A stretch of DNA of 64,000 bases from Polynucleobacter paneuropaeus. Lineage in GTDB: Bacteria; Pseudomonadota; Gammaproteobacteria; Burkholderiales; Burkholderiaceae. The translations under genes and the position numbers were made by a program. Numbering within the stretch: the first letter of the stretch is position 1; every line of letters starts with the position of its first letter. The notes under the pieces were generated by a model. The model did not search any database. It was given only the letters and a program-made list of their open reading frames with translations, and was not told the origin of the DNA. The stretch covers positions 1,097,454-1,161,453 of the forward strand of contig NZ_CP030085.1 in assembly GCF_003261235.1 (NCBI RefSeq). The letters run 5' to 3'. Positions 8,221 through 15,842 of this stretch are shown here, piece after piece.

Positions 8221-10134
8221 TTAACCTAGACCGAAGAACAATGCAATTCGGTAGGTAATAAAGGAGGCTAGATAAGCTAGGAAGAAAAGGTAGCTAAGCA
8301 TGATGATGGGGATCTTCCACCCCCCTGTCTCACGCTTAACGGTCGCAATCGTCGACAAGCACTGGGGAGCAAACACAAACCAAGCTAACAAAGATAATGC
8401 CGTAGCTAAGCTCCATGTAGAAGAAATTAAAGGTACCAGAGCGCTGGCAGCATCAGCACCAGTGCTGGATAAGGCATAGACCGTTGCCAATGAGCTCACT
8501 ACAACTTCACGTGCTGCCATGCCGGGGACTAAGGCAATACTGATTTGCCAGTTAAAGCCAATCGGCGCAAAGACGATTGATAAAGCATGACCTAACATGC
8601 CCGCGATACTGTATTGAATCGGCGCTCCTGTTGCACCCTCAGGTGGCAATGGAAAACTCGATAGCGCCCATAAGGCAATCGTCATTAGCAAGATGATTCC
8701 GCCAACGCGTCTGAGAAAAATCTCTGCCCGTTGCCATAGACTAATTGCAAGATTGCTCACTCTGGGCAAGTGATAGCTGGGTAACTCCATCATCAAGGCG
8801 TTGACTTTAAATTGCTTGCTGGTGAAGTGCTTAAGTAACCAAGCTACGCCCATTGCCCCAAGAATACCGGCCAGATAAAGGGCAAATAAGACTAGGCCTT
8901 GCAAGTCGAGATCAAACCATAACTTGGTATGCGGAATAAATGCGGAGATCAATAAAGCATATACCGGTAGACGTGCCGAGCAAGTCATCATCGGTGCAAT
9001 CAGAATGGTAATTAAACGATCGCGGGCATTAGAGATGCTACGCGTCGCCATAATGCCTGGGATTGCACAGGCAAAACTCGATAGCAAAGGAATAAAAGAT
9101 CTGCCAGATAAGCCAGCTCGACCCATCAAACGATCTAATAAATAAGCAGCTCTTGGTAAATAGCCAGACTCTTCCAGAGCCAGAATGAAGAAGAATAAGA
9201 TCAAAATCTGCGGCAGGAAAGTGAGTACGCCCCCTACTCCCGCCAAAATGCCATCGATCAATAGGCTTCTAAACCAATTGTCTGGTAATAACTGTGTCAG
9301 CAATCCACCCAACCAGTCTAGCGAGTCTTTGATTAACTCCATTGGATAGACAGCCCAAGCAAAGACTGCCTGGAAGATAAAGAACAGTAAGACAGTCAAA
9401 ATAATTGGGCCAATCACAGGATGCAATAGGACTGCATCTAAGCGATCACTGAACTGATCCGGAATCACATGATCCAAATTGAGATTTTTCAGAATGCGAT
9501 GTACCTGGATATTGTCAGACTCGATATGCTCAGAATGCGCAGTAACCGTTTCATCACCCTCATCAATAGAGGCTTGCGCAAGTCCTGCTAAATTGCGCCA
9601 ATCCAGATCAGCTAAGTAGGCTTTGAGATCATTGGCTCCCTTAGCCTGAATACCGACTGTAGAAATCACCGGCATACCCAACTCTTTTGCTAAGGCCGCT
9701 GCATCAATCTGTAGGCCTTGGCGTTTGGCGATGTCCACCATATTGAGTACGACGACACAAGGTAAGCCTAGACGCTTAGCAGCTAAGACTAAACGCAAAT
9801 TGGCACGCAAGTTCATGGCATTGAGTACGCACAGAACTAAGTCGGGTCTTTTTTCTCCAGCAGCCCTGCCATGCAACACATCGCAAGTCACTCGCTCATC
9901 TAATGAGCGGGGATAGAGACTGTAAGCGCCTGGCAAATCCAAGATCCGAATCACCTTGCCTGAGCTAAGCGTTAAATTACCTTCTTTGCGCTCCACTGTC
10001 ACACCAGAATAATTGGCAACCTTTTGTCGACTACCTGTCAGCAAATTAAATAGTGCAGTCTTACCGCAATTAGGATTACCCAATAGTGCAACCAAGGGCT
10101 CTTTGGCAAAGAAATGAACCTTGGACTCAGTCAT
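8221..10134 (-). CDS. feoB: Ferrous iron transporter FeoB
   Basis: A 637-residue Fe2+ transporter. The N-terminal G domain shows G1 GNPNCGKT (19-26), G3 DLPG and G4 NMVD, followed by the membrane domain with two Gate regions (for example FLPQILILFFFILALEESGYLPR and the matching second half near FAPIGF and GMAAREVVVSSLATVYA). It is shorter than the E. coli protein of about 770 residues, as in many betaproteobacteria. The start ATG overlaps the feoA stop as ATGA, so the two are translationally coupled. No FeoC is present downstream. Two Fur-box-like palindromes upstream of feoA probably repress both genes when iron is plentiful. Confidence 0.96.
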   Translation of the reverse strand: MTESKVHFFAKEPLVALLGNPNCGKTALFNLLTGSRQKVANYSGVTVERKEGNLTLSSGKVIRILDLPGAYSLYPRSLDERVTCDVLHGRAAGEKRPDLVLCVLNAMNLRANLRLVLAAKRLGLPCVVVLNMVDIAKRQGLQIDAAALAKELGMPVISTVGIQAKGANDLKAYLADLDWRNLAGLAQASIDEGDETVTAHSEHIESDNIQVHRILKNLNLDHVIPDQFSDRLDAVLLHPVIGPIILTVLLFFIFQAVFAWAVYPMELIKDSLDWLGGLLTQLLPDNWFRSLLIDGILAGVGGVLTFLPQILILFFFILALEESGYLPRAAYLLDRLMGRAGLSGRSFIPLLSSFACAIPGIMATRSISNARDRLITILIAPMMTCSARLPVYALLISAFIPHTKLWFDLDLQGLVLFALYLAGILGAMGVAWLLKHFTSKQFKVNALMMELPSYHLPRVSNLAISLWQRAEIFLRRVGGIILLMTIALWALSSFPLPPEGATGAPIQYSIAGMLGHALSIVFAPIGFNWQISIALVPGMAAREVVVSSLATVYALSSTGADAASALVPLISSTWSLATALSLLAWFVFAPQCLSTIATVKRETGGWKIPIIMLSYLFFLAYLASFITYRIALFFGLG

Positions 10135-10373
10135 GACGCAATCGCCTCTAACTCAATCAGTTTGGCTTCGTTCTCGCGTAAGGCAAAAGTGGAAGATCCG
10201 ACGCGCACCAGAATGGGCCCTTTTCCAAAGAGTCCTTTTCGTAAGACGGTGACCTGCTCACCAATCAGAAAGCCAATATCCTCTAATTGCCCCTTTACTT
10301 CGGGGCTAGTTTCCGAAGCGAGAACGCCCTTGACCCTAAAAAGGGTATCTAAGGAAGCCTGATCTAGAAACAT
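10131..10373 (-). CDS. feoA: Ferrous iron transport protein FeoA
   Basis: An 80-residue SH3-like FeoA protein, with the typical pattern of one fold (DIGFLIGEQVTVLRKGLFGKGPILVRVGSSTFALRENEAKLIEL). It is a cytoplasmic partner required for FeoB activity. The gene is first in the feoAB unit and its TGA overlaps the feoB ATG. The start at 10373 lacks a strong ribosome site. The region immediately upstream carries two 7-1-7 palindromes resembling Fur boxes, which fits iron-responsive control. Confidence 0.92.
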   Translation of the reverse strand: MFLDQASLDTLFRVKGVLASETSPEVKGQLEDIGFLIGEQVTVLRKGLFGKGPILVRVGSSTFALRENEAKLIELEAIAS

Positions 10374-10397
10374 AAATATGGCACTTTTGTTATTTAA

Positions 10398-10412
10398 TGG
10401 GAATGGTTCTCA
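10398..10412 (-). promoter_or_regulatory. Fur-box-like palindrome, proximal to feoA
   Basis: TGGGAATGGTTCTCA, a 7-1-7 imperfect inverted repeat with one mismatched pair in the arms, resembles the Fur consensus TGATAAT-N-ATTATCA. It lies 25 bases upstream of the feoA ATG and 29 bases (centre to centre) from a second, perfect palindrome. Confidence 0.65.
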
Positions 10413-10426
10413 TTATAGCGATAAAG

Positions 10427-10441
10427 TGAGAATTATTCTCA
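10427..10441 (-). promoter_or_regulatory. Fur-box-like palindrome, distal to feoA
   Basis: TGAGAATTATTCTCA is a perfect 7-1-7 inverted repeat that differs from the Fur 7-1-7 consensus at one base in each arm. It lies between feoA and the divergent paiB-like gene, so Fur bound here could act on either promoter; the feoAB side is the natural target. Confidence 0.78.
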
Positions 10442-10515
10442 TCTAAGAAGCTTGGTCGTACCATCCCTGTTTGAAGTAATACACTGTCAGAAATACTAAT
10501 AGCAACGAGATATTT

Positions 10516-11139
10516 ATGTACCTACCCAAGCATTTCTTAGTCGAGGACCGCGGGATCTTATTGAAGGTCATGGGTGAATACCCCCTTGCCACTCTGATTG
10601 GCAATACAGACGGTGAACTCGAAATCAATCACATCCCACTGGTGGTAAGTAAAGATGGCCAATATTTACATGGTCACATTGCCAGAATGAATCCCTTAAC
10701 CAAATTAGCCCAAGCAGGCGAGGTTAAAGTGACGGCAATTTTTCATGGGCCACATGCTTACATCACCCCTGCCTGGTATCCATCAAAATATGAGACTGGC
10801 AAAGTCGTTCCCACCTGGAATTACGCCGTAGTTCATGTGCAAGGTGTTCTGAATCTTAAAGAAGATCCGCAATGGATTCGTCAACATGTATCGCAACTCA
10901 CCGACACTCATGAGCCTATCTATCAATCTGACTGGAAGCTCGATGATGCGCCAGAAGACTATGTCCAAATGATGCTCAAAGCCATTGTTGGAATTGAAAT
11001 CAAGATTTCGAGTTTGGTTGGTAAATTTAAGTTGAGTCAGAATCGCACCCCTTCTGAATACGGTGGCGTGATTCAGAATTTGAAGCAATCCTCGCTCGAA
11101 GATCTGCAAGCGATGCTCAAGTTGATGAAGCAAGATTAA
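10516..11139 (+). CDS. PaiB-like FMN-binding protein
   Basis: A 207-residue protein matching the PaiB family: start MYLPKHFLVEDR, central GHIARMNPLTKLA and FHGPHAYITPAWYPSK, and VPTWNYAVVHVQG. The fold is a flavin-reductase-like split barrel that binds FMN. Bacillus PaiB is described as a negative regulator of sporulation and protease genes, but in proteobacteria the role is open. The usual acetyltransferase partner PaiA is not adjacent. It is divergent from feoAB and separated from it by the Fur-like palindromes. The C-terminal NLKQSSLEDLQAMLKLM is typical of the family. Confidence 0.88.
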   Translation: MYLPKHFLVEDRGILLKVMGEYPLATLIGNTDGELEINHIPLVVSKDGQYLHGHIARMNPLTKLAQAGEVKVTAIFHGPHAYITPAWYPSKYETGKVVPTWNYAVVHVQGVLNLKEDPQWIRQHVSQLTDTHEPIYQSDWKLDDAPEDYVQMMLKAIVGIEIKISSLVGKFKLSQNRTPSEYGGVIQNLKQSSLEDLQAMLKLMKQD

Positions 11140-11152
11140 GATAATTTGGGAA

Positions 11153-11186
11153 TAAAAAAACGGCTCACGAATGAGCCGTTTTTGTT
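11153..11186. terminator. Bidirectional terminator between paiB-like gene and OFA transporter
   Basis: Stem CGGCTCA/TGAGCCG with loop CGAA is preceded by an A run and followed by a T run, so it can terminate both convergent genes. Confidence 0.85.
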
Positions 11187-11199
11187 TAAGCAATAAAGC

Positions 11200-12837
11200 T
11201 TATGCAAAGAGCTTCATCGCACTTAATACAGTCTTATAGACACCCCATGACAATGGGATGCCTACTGCGATCCAAGCCAGTAGAACTGTAAAGCTGGAGG
11301 TATGTTCATTACCACCGCTGCCAGTCACCACAGAGCTTAAAGCTTTTTCGTGGGCTAAGCGCTTCTCTTCAGCCAACTCCGCATCGGTCATGAACCACTT
11401 ATCAGCTACAGGACGAATCAGCAAGTTACAGATCAATCCAATAACTAACATGCCAGTCAAAATGTACATCGTTTGGTTGTACACCTGGGCACGAGGCAAG
11501 CCTAAGCTTAACTGGTAGTCACGCATGTAGTTCACCACAACTGGGCCCAAGATACCTGCAGTAGCCCATGCTGTTAACAAACGACCATGAATCGCTCCTA
11601 CCATCTGTGTACCAAACAAGTCGGCAAGATAAGCGGGAACGGTAGCAAACCCACCACCATACATACTTAAGATGATGCAGAAGGCACCTACGAATAAAGC
11701 CAAATTACCTGCCTGTGCACTACTTGGCACACTGAAGTACATTGCGGCGCCGAGCACAAAGAAAATAATGTAAGTTACTTTGCGACCCAACTTATCTGAC
11801 AAGCTAGCCCAGAAGAAGCGGCCACCAATGTTAAACAAGCTCAAAAGCGCAGTAAAGCCCGCAGCAATACCAGCAATAGCGGTGAGCTGCGTTTTATCGA
11901 GTTCAGTAAAGGTTTGCTGAACACCAATCAAGCTGCCTGCAAATACCTCTTGCAACATGGGTGATGCCATACCGATTACACCGATACCTGCAGAGACGTT
12001 CATACACAAAACCATCCACACCAACCAGAACTGAGGGATGCCCCAAACTCTTTTTACATTCACGCTACGCTTGGCAATCATGGCGTTGTTAGTTTGGTTA
12101 GCAGGGGGAGTCCAACCTGCCGGTTTCCAATCACTCGCAGGAATGCGATAGCCAAAAGCACCGCACATCATGTAAACAAAGTATCCACAAGCCATTACAA
12201 CGAAAGTTTGCGCAACACCAACACTGGTAGGAGTTGCAAAGTTTTTCATCAGCATCGCTGCTAATGGTGAGCCGATCATCGCACCACCGCCAAAGCCCAT
12301 AATGGCCATGCCGGTTGCCATACCGCGACGGTCTGGGAACCATTTAATCAAGGTTGATACTGGGGAGATATAACCTAATCCCAAACCAATACCGCCAATC
12401 ACGCCAGAACCGAGGATCATCATCCAGAACTGGTGTAAGTGAACGCCGAGTGCTGAGAAGAGCATGCCACCGCACCAACAGAAAGCGGCAACTACTCCAG
12501 CTTTACGCGGACCAGCGCGCTCTAACCAGCCACCCCAAATTGCAGCAGAGGCGCCAAGGAATACGAAGAACAAGGTATACATCCAACCTAACGTGGAAAT
12601 TTGCCAATCGCAGGTGGTAGTAAAGAGTTGTCCAATAAAGCCTACATCTGCTGGACATTTAATTGCTTCTGTTCCGCCCTGAGAAACACCCAATGCTTTT
12701 GAAAGAGGTAACCAGAAAACGGAGAAGCCGTAAGCCATACCGATACACAGGTGAATAGCCAATGCAGCTGGTGGCACCAGCCAGCGATTAAAACCAGAAC
12801 CTGCAATGGTTCTTTCTTTATCTAATAGATGGAACAT
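11200..12837 (-). CDS. MFS transporter, oxalate/formate antiporter (OFA) family
   Basis: A 545-residue major facilitator with about 12-14 helices. The start (NRWLVPPAALAIHLCIGMAYGFSVFWLPLS), loop 2-3 motif GGWLERAGPRKAG and GLGLGYISPVSTLIKWFPDRRGMATGMAIMGFGGGAMIG are OFA-family features, also seen in OxlT-like exchangers. An extra hydrophobic helix ends the protein (SFTVLLAWIAVGIPLSWGVYKTV). Members move oxalate, formate or other small carboxylates. No oxalyl-CoA decarboxylase or formyl transferase lies nearby, so the substrate is open. It is divergent from tupA and ends at a bidirectional terminator. Confidence 0.88.
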   Translation of the reverse strand: MFHLLDKERTIAGSGFNRWLVPPAALAIHLCIGMAYGFSVFWLPLSKALGVSQGGTEAIKCPADVGFIGQLFTTTCDWQISTLGWMYTLFFVFLGASAAIWGGWLERAGPRKAGVVAAFCWCGGMLFSALGVHLHQFWMMILGSGVIGGIGLGLGYISPVSTLIKWFPDRRGMATGMAIMGFGGGAMIGSPLAAMLMKNFATPTSVGVAQTFVVMACGYFVYMMCGAFGYRIPASDWKPAGWTPPANQTNNAMIAKRSVNVKRVWGIPQFWLVWMVLCMNVSAGIGVIGMASPMLQEVFAGSLIGVQQTFTELDKTQLTAIAGIAAGFTALLSLFNIGGRFFWASLSDKLGRKVTYIIFFVLGAAMYFSVPSSAQAGNLALFVGAFCIILSMYGGGFATVPAYLADLFGTQMVGAIHGRLLTAWATAGILGPVVVNYMRDYQLSLGLPRAQVYNQTMYILTGMLVIGLICNLLIRPVADKWFMTDAELAEEKRLAHEKALSSVVTGSGGNEHTSSFTVLLAWIAVGIPLSWGVYKTVLSAMKLFA

Positions 12838-12940
12838 TTTGTCTCCTTGTTATGCAGCATCTCCTGTTTATACTGCATCAACAAAAACTTTGCATTTAGT
12901 AGTTACATCCTTGTCATTAAATATAAGGGTTTTCCCGCAC

Positions 12941-13759
12941 ATGAACATCATCAAAACATTTTTTCTCGTTGTTCTAATAAGTTTTGCCAGTTGTGGCTTC
13001 ACTCAAGAGAAAAGTATCGTGGTCTCCTCCACAACTTCTACAGAGCAGTCGGGTCTATTTAGTTATCTATTACCGATCTTTAAAAGTAAGAGTGGCATTG
13101 ATGTCAAAGTCGTTGCAGTAGGTACGGGCCAGGCCTTAGATATTGGTCGCCGAGGTGATGCCGATGTGGTCTTTGTTCATGACAAATCGGCAGAAGAACA
13201 ATTTGTAGCTGAGGGTTTTGCTACTAAGCGATATGAGGTGATGTACAACGATTTCATTCTGATTGGGCCTAAAAGTGATCCAGCCAAGATTGCAGGCGGC
13301 AAAGACATTAATGACGCCTTTCAGAAAATTGCCGCATCTCAGTCACCGTTTTTTTCTAGAGGGGATAAGAGCGGAACAAACGCAGCAGAGCTTCGCTATT
13401 GGAAGAGTGCTGGCATCAATCCTACTGGTGAAGCTTGGTACAAAGACACCGGATCAGGCATGGGCCCTGCCCTCAATACTGCCTCAGCTATGAATGCCTA
13501 CATTCTTGCTGATAGGGGCACATGGCTCAGCTTTAAAAATCGCGGTGATCTCATCATTGTGGTCGAGGGGGACCGAAAACTTTTTAATCAATATGGAGTA
13601 ATGCTAGTCAACCCCGAGAAGTTTCCTCAGGTGAAGAAAGTATTAGGTCAAACTTTTATTGCTTGGCTAATCTCTAAAGACGGACAGTCTACGATTGCTT
13701 CCTACAAGATTGATGGGCAACAGCTTTTCTTTCCGAATGCCAAAGTAAGCGGCAGGTAA
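12941..13759 (+). CDS. tupA: Tungstate ABC transporter substrate-binding protein TupA
   Basis: The ATG at 12941 gives 272 residues with signal peptide MNIIKTFFLVVLISFASCGF; the upstream extension of the frame has no signal-like start. Residues after the signal, VVSSTTSTEQSGLFSYLLPIF, match the oxyanion-binding start of TupA/WtpA-type proteins, and SRGDKSGTNAAELRYW is the second anion-binding segment. TupA delivers tungstate, for tungsten or molybdenum cofactor enzymes, to the TupB permease. The genes for a matching permease and ATPase are not adjacent but lie at 34167-35565. The gene stands alone, with a terminator just after it. Molybdate or another oxyanion remains possible. Confidence 0.82.
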   Translation: MNIIKTFFLVVLISFASCGFTQEKSIVVSSTTSTEQSGLFSYLLPIFKSKSGIDVKVVAVGTGQALDIGRRGDADVVFVHDKSAEEQFVAEGFATKRYEVMYNDFILIGPKSDPAKIAGGKDINDAFQKIAASQSPFFSRGDKSGTNAAELRYWKSAGINPTGEAWYKDTGSGMGPALNTASAMNAYILADRGTWLSFKNRGDLIIVVEGDRKLFNQYGVMLVNPEKFPQVKKVLGQTFIAWLISKDGQSTIASYKIDGQQLFFPNAKVSGR

Positions 13760-13768
13760 GCATATAAA

Positions 13769-13797
13769 GAAAAAGCCCATCAATTGATGGGCTTTTT
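13769..13797. terminator. Bidirectional terminator after tupA
   Basis: A perfect inverted repeat, AAAAGCCCATCAA followed directly by TTGATGGGCTTTT, sits between tupA and a convergent gene. A and T runs on either side allow termination in both directions. Confidence 0.88.
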
Positions 13798-13813
13798 TAC
13801 TTAGTGCGCTAAA

Positions 13814-14392
13814 TTACTTCTTAGGTCTTACGAAACCAATTGCGGTGTCATCTACGAACTCAACAATGACGTCATCGCCTGCTTTGAATTTCTCAAGACC
13901 TAAAACACTTGGAGCTACTTTCACTTTTTGCTTCTCACCAGATGGGAGTGTGAAAGTCACAACACGATTGTTGTAATCAATTGCAGAAATCTTCACAGTC
14001 GCATAAACCGTATCTTGGGTTTCTTCAAATGGCTTTGCAGATCCTTTGCCAGAAACTACTACAGAATGTACGCCGGATGCACCTGGCTTCTGACCTTGAC
14101 CTGCAGCAGTCAAACCAACCGCAATCGCTTGCGCATGCTCAACCATGAAAATATCGCCCTTCTTTACTTTGTCTAAATCATTTACAGATTTAGCAACGTT
14201 CATCTGAGCCAGATTACCGTTAGCATCTTTTAAAGTTACGATACGATTTTTGAGATCCACAGAGTCAACAGTTGCAGTCAAAATAACAACGTCAGCTGCC
14301 AATGGCATCATTTTGGCTGGCAATTGAGCAAATGCAGAAGCAGATACAGCAAGGCCAAGAGAGGCTAGTAAAGCATAGACAGATTTCTTCAA
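13814..14392 (-). CDS. Periplasmic protein with two tandem copies of a small beta domain
   Basis: A 192-residue exported protein with signal peptide MKKSVYALLASLGLAVSASA, cleavage near AFA|Q. The mature protein contains two related segments of about 50 residues: VDLKNRIVTLKDANG...VAKSVNDLDKVKKGDIFMVEH...IAVG (about 44-93) and IDYNNRVVTFTLPSG...VAPSVLGLEKFKAGDDVIVEF...IGFV (about 138-189). Each reads as a short beta barrel ending in a K-x-G-D-x-hydrophobic strand, similar to small periplasmic OB-like domains. A Gly/Ser-rich linker joins them. I do not recognise a named family. It is convergent with tupA, and probably monocistronic. Confidence 0.72.
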   Translation of the reverse strand: MKKSVYALLASLGLAVSASAFAQLPAKMMPLAADVVILTATVDSVDLKNRIVTLKDANGNLAQMNVAKSVNDLDKVKKGDIFMVEHAQAIAVGLTAAGQGQKPGASGVHSVVVSGKGSAKPFEETQDTVYATVKISAIDYNNRVVTFTLPSGEKQKVKVAPSVLGLEKFKAGDDVIVEFVDDTAIGFVRPKK

Positions 14393-14476
14393 GATAACTC
14401 CTAAATAGATACGGGGTTTAAAAAGGCAAGAACGCCAATAAAGCGTTTTTCATTGTAACTATGATCTTTATGCAAT

Positions 14477-14496
14477 TTAAGACAAAAAAGTCTTAA
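14477..14496. repeat. Short inverted repeat upstream of the GNAT gene
   Basis: TTAAGAC and GTCTTAA are separated by six A residues. The site lies in the 161-base gap between two divergent genes and could be an operator or part of a leader hairpin. No T run follows, so it is not a typical terminator. Confidence 0.35.
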
Positions 14497-14553
14497 TTGA
14501 TGTTCTATATTGGTAGTAGTACTAGGCTAAGCAGGGATTTTGGAGAAAATCTG

Positions 14554-14991
14554 GTGATACTGATTAAGAGTTGGGCTGAAGCAGAGGTAGACGCCTACCG
14601 CATTCGGAAAACAGTCTTCATTGAAGAACAAGCTGTCCCCGAAGAAATGGAGCTTGACCTCTATGATGCGCAAGCCCAACACGCCCTGCTATATCAAAAC
14701 TCACAATGCATTGGCACTGCACGACTGGTTGTACAAAGTGACGGCGCCGGAAAGATTGGTCGGATGGCAGTATTGAGCCCCTACCGAAGACAGGGTTTTG
14801 GTGGACAGCTGCTGGGGGCTTTAATTGGTTTTGGGAAGTCACAAGGCATTGCGCGTTTTGTTCTCAACGCCCAAATGGTTGCCATTCCTTTTTATGAGAA
14901 ATTGGGATTTCAAGCCCATGGGCCTGTTTATGATGAAGCAGGAATTCCACATCGCTCTATGATGTTGATATTGAACCCTACTGCGCCATAA
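14554..14991 (+). CDS. GNAT family N-acetyltransferase
   Basis: The preferred start is GTG at 14554 because GGAG lies 8 bases upstream; it gives 145 residues. ATG at 14500 would add 18 residues that do not fit the family. Conserved parts are YRIRKTVFIEEQAVPEEMELD (strand-helix region of YjcF/ElaA-like acetyltransferases), IGRMAVLSPYRRQGFGGQLL (acetyl-CoA pyrophosphate loop, R-R-Q-G-F-G) and AIPFYEKLGFQAHG (C-terminal motif B). The substrate is unknown. The next gene, a thioesterase, begins at the base after the stop, so the two form an operon. Confidence 0.85.
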   Translation: MILIKSWAEAEVDAYRIRKTVFIEEQAVPEEMELDLYDAQAQHALLYQNSQCIGTARLVVQSDGAGKIGRMAVLSPYRRQGFGGQLLGALIGFGKSQGIARFVLNAQMVAIPFYEKLGFQAHGPVYDEAGIPHRSMMLILNPTAP

Positions 14992-15438
14992 ATGACTACA
15001 ACTCCCTACACCTTTCGTGTTTGCTATTCCGATACCGATACTGCGGGCTTTGTCTACCATGCCCGTTATCTAGAAATCTTTGAGCGTAGCAGAGCTGCTT
15101 GGCTTCATGGTCTAGGCATCGGCCCCTTGAGGTTAGTAGAGGAATTCGGGATTCTTTTCCCCGTGCGCGAGCTCACCATGAACTTTCATCGTCCCGGACG
15201 ATTGGATGACCTCTTAGTGATTGATCAAATGATTGAGCATCGCGGTCGCACTCAAATCGCGATTAAACAAACTGCCAAGAAGATCAATGAAGCCAACCCA
15301 TCTGAAGAGCCTACTTTACTGGCCAGTGCGCTGATTCATTTGGTGGCAGTCGATACCAAAACACTCAAGCCAAAGGGTCTACCAGAGTGGCTATTTCCCT
15401 TAGTGGATTCAGTAGATTCCCAAAAGCAAAAAACCTAG
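14992..15438 (+). CDS. YbgC/FadM-type acyl-CoA thioesterase
   Basis: A 148-residue hotdog-fold thioesterase. VCYSDTDTAGFVYHARYLEIFERSR carries the catalytic Asp (residue 16) and the Tyr-His pair of the 4-hydroxybenzoyl-CoA thioesterase/YbgC class. It hydrolyses short or medium acyl-CoA thioesters in the cytoplasm. YbgC itself is usually in the tol-pal operon; here the partner is a GNAT gene that ends one base before this ATG, so the tol link is absent. The stop codon lies inside the terminator stem. Confidence 0.87.
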   Translation: MTTTPYTFRVCYSDTDTAGFVYHARYLEIFERSRAAWLHGLGIGPLRLVEEFGILFPVRELTMNFHRPGRLDDLLVIDQMIEHRGRTQIAIKQTAKKINEANPSEEPTLLASALIHLVAVDTKTLKPKGLPEWLFPLVDSVDSQKQKT

Positions 15439-15457
15439 CCTCATGAGCTAGGTTTTT
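15430..15457 (+). terminator. Terminator overlapping the thioesterase stop codon
   Basis: A 10-bp stem (AAAACCTAGC with GCTAGGTTTT) and a 7-base loop; the TAG stop codon is part of the left arm. The A and T flanks also allow use by the opposite gene. Confidence 0.82.
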
Positions 15458-15483
15458 AATCAATCAGAGTTAGCCCAAGAAGA

Positions 15484-15672
15484 TTATTTCTTCGCTTCCA
15501 TTGCTTCTTTATGAGCAGTAATTTCTTTACGACGCTCTTTGCATGCACCAGCAATTTCTTGCAATGCTTTACGAGCACGAGCAGCGGATGCCTTAACGCC
15601 CTTACCAATGAATTTTTCGTTTTCAGCGATGTAATTCTCAAAAGCGGCTAGCAATGTATCGTGTTGTGACAT
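15484..15672 (-). CDS. Small basic helical protein, Hc1 histone-like
   Basis: Sixty-two residues, highly charged and predicted fully helical, with KGVKASAARARKALQEIAGACKERRKEI as its core. The pattern K-G-x-K-A-x-A-x-R-x-R-K...K-x-R-K-E resembles the N-terminal domain of chlamydial Hc1-type histone-like proteins, which fits a nucleoid-associated role; the long Lys-rich tail of Hc1 is absent. A good ribosome site (GGAG, 6 bases before ATG) and its own downstream terminator support a real gene. A slightly overlapping frame on the same strand (15456-15641) is a shadow. The family assignment is tentative. Confidence 0.72.
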   Translation of the reverse strand: MSQHDTLLAAFENYIAENEKFIGKGVKASAARARKALQEIAGACKERRKEITAHKEAMEAKK

Positions 15673-15842
15673 CTTGTCTCCTAATATTTAAAAATTGGTT
15701 CCCTACCCACTACGAAAGCAAGTATATCTCTATAAAAAGTAGAGTTATTGACAGTCTAAATAGGGGAAAACTCTTACAGAGTCATACCCCTAAATCCTCA
15801 TAACTTATTGAAAAATAACCATTTTTTATACTAGTGAGGCTA

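Noticed and set aside
15456..15641. 61-codon frame overlapping the Hc1-like gene in another phase
   Set aside because: Composition is low-complexity Leu/Lys and it lacks a ribosome site; the frame ending at 15484 has both a good site and a family-like pattern.
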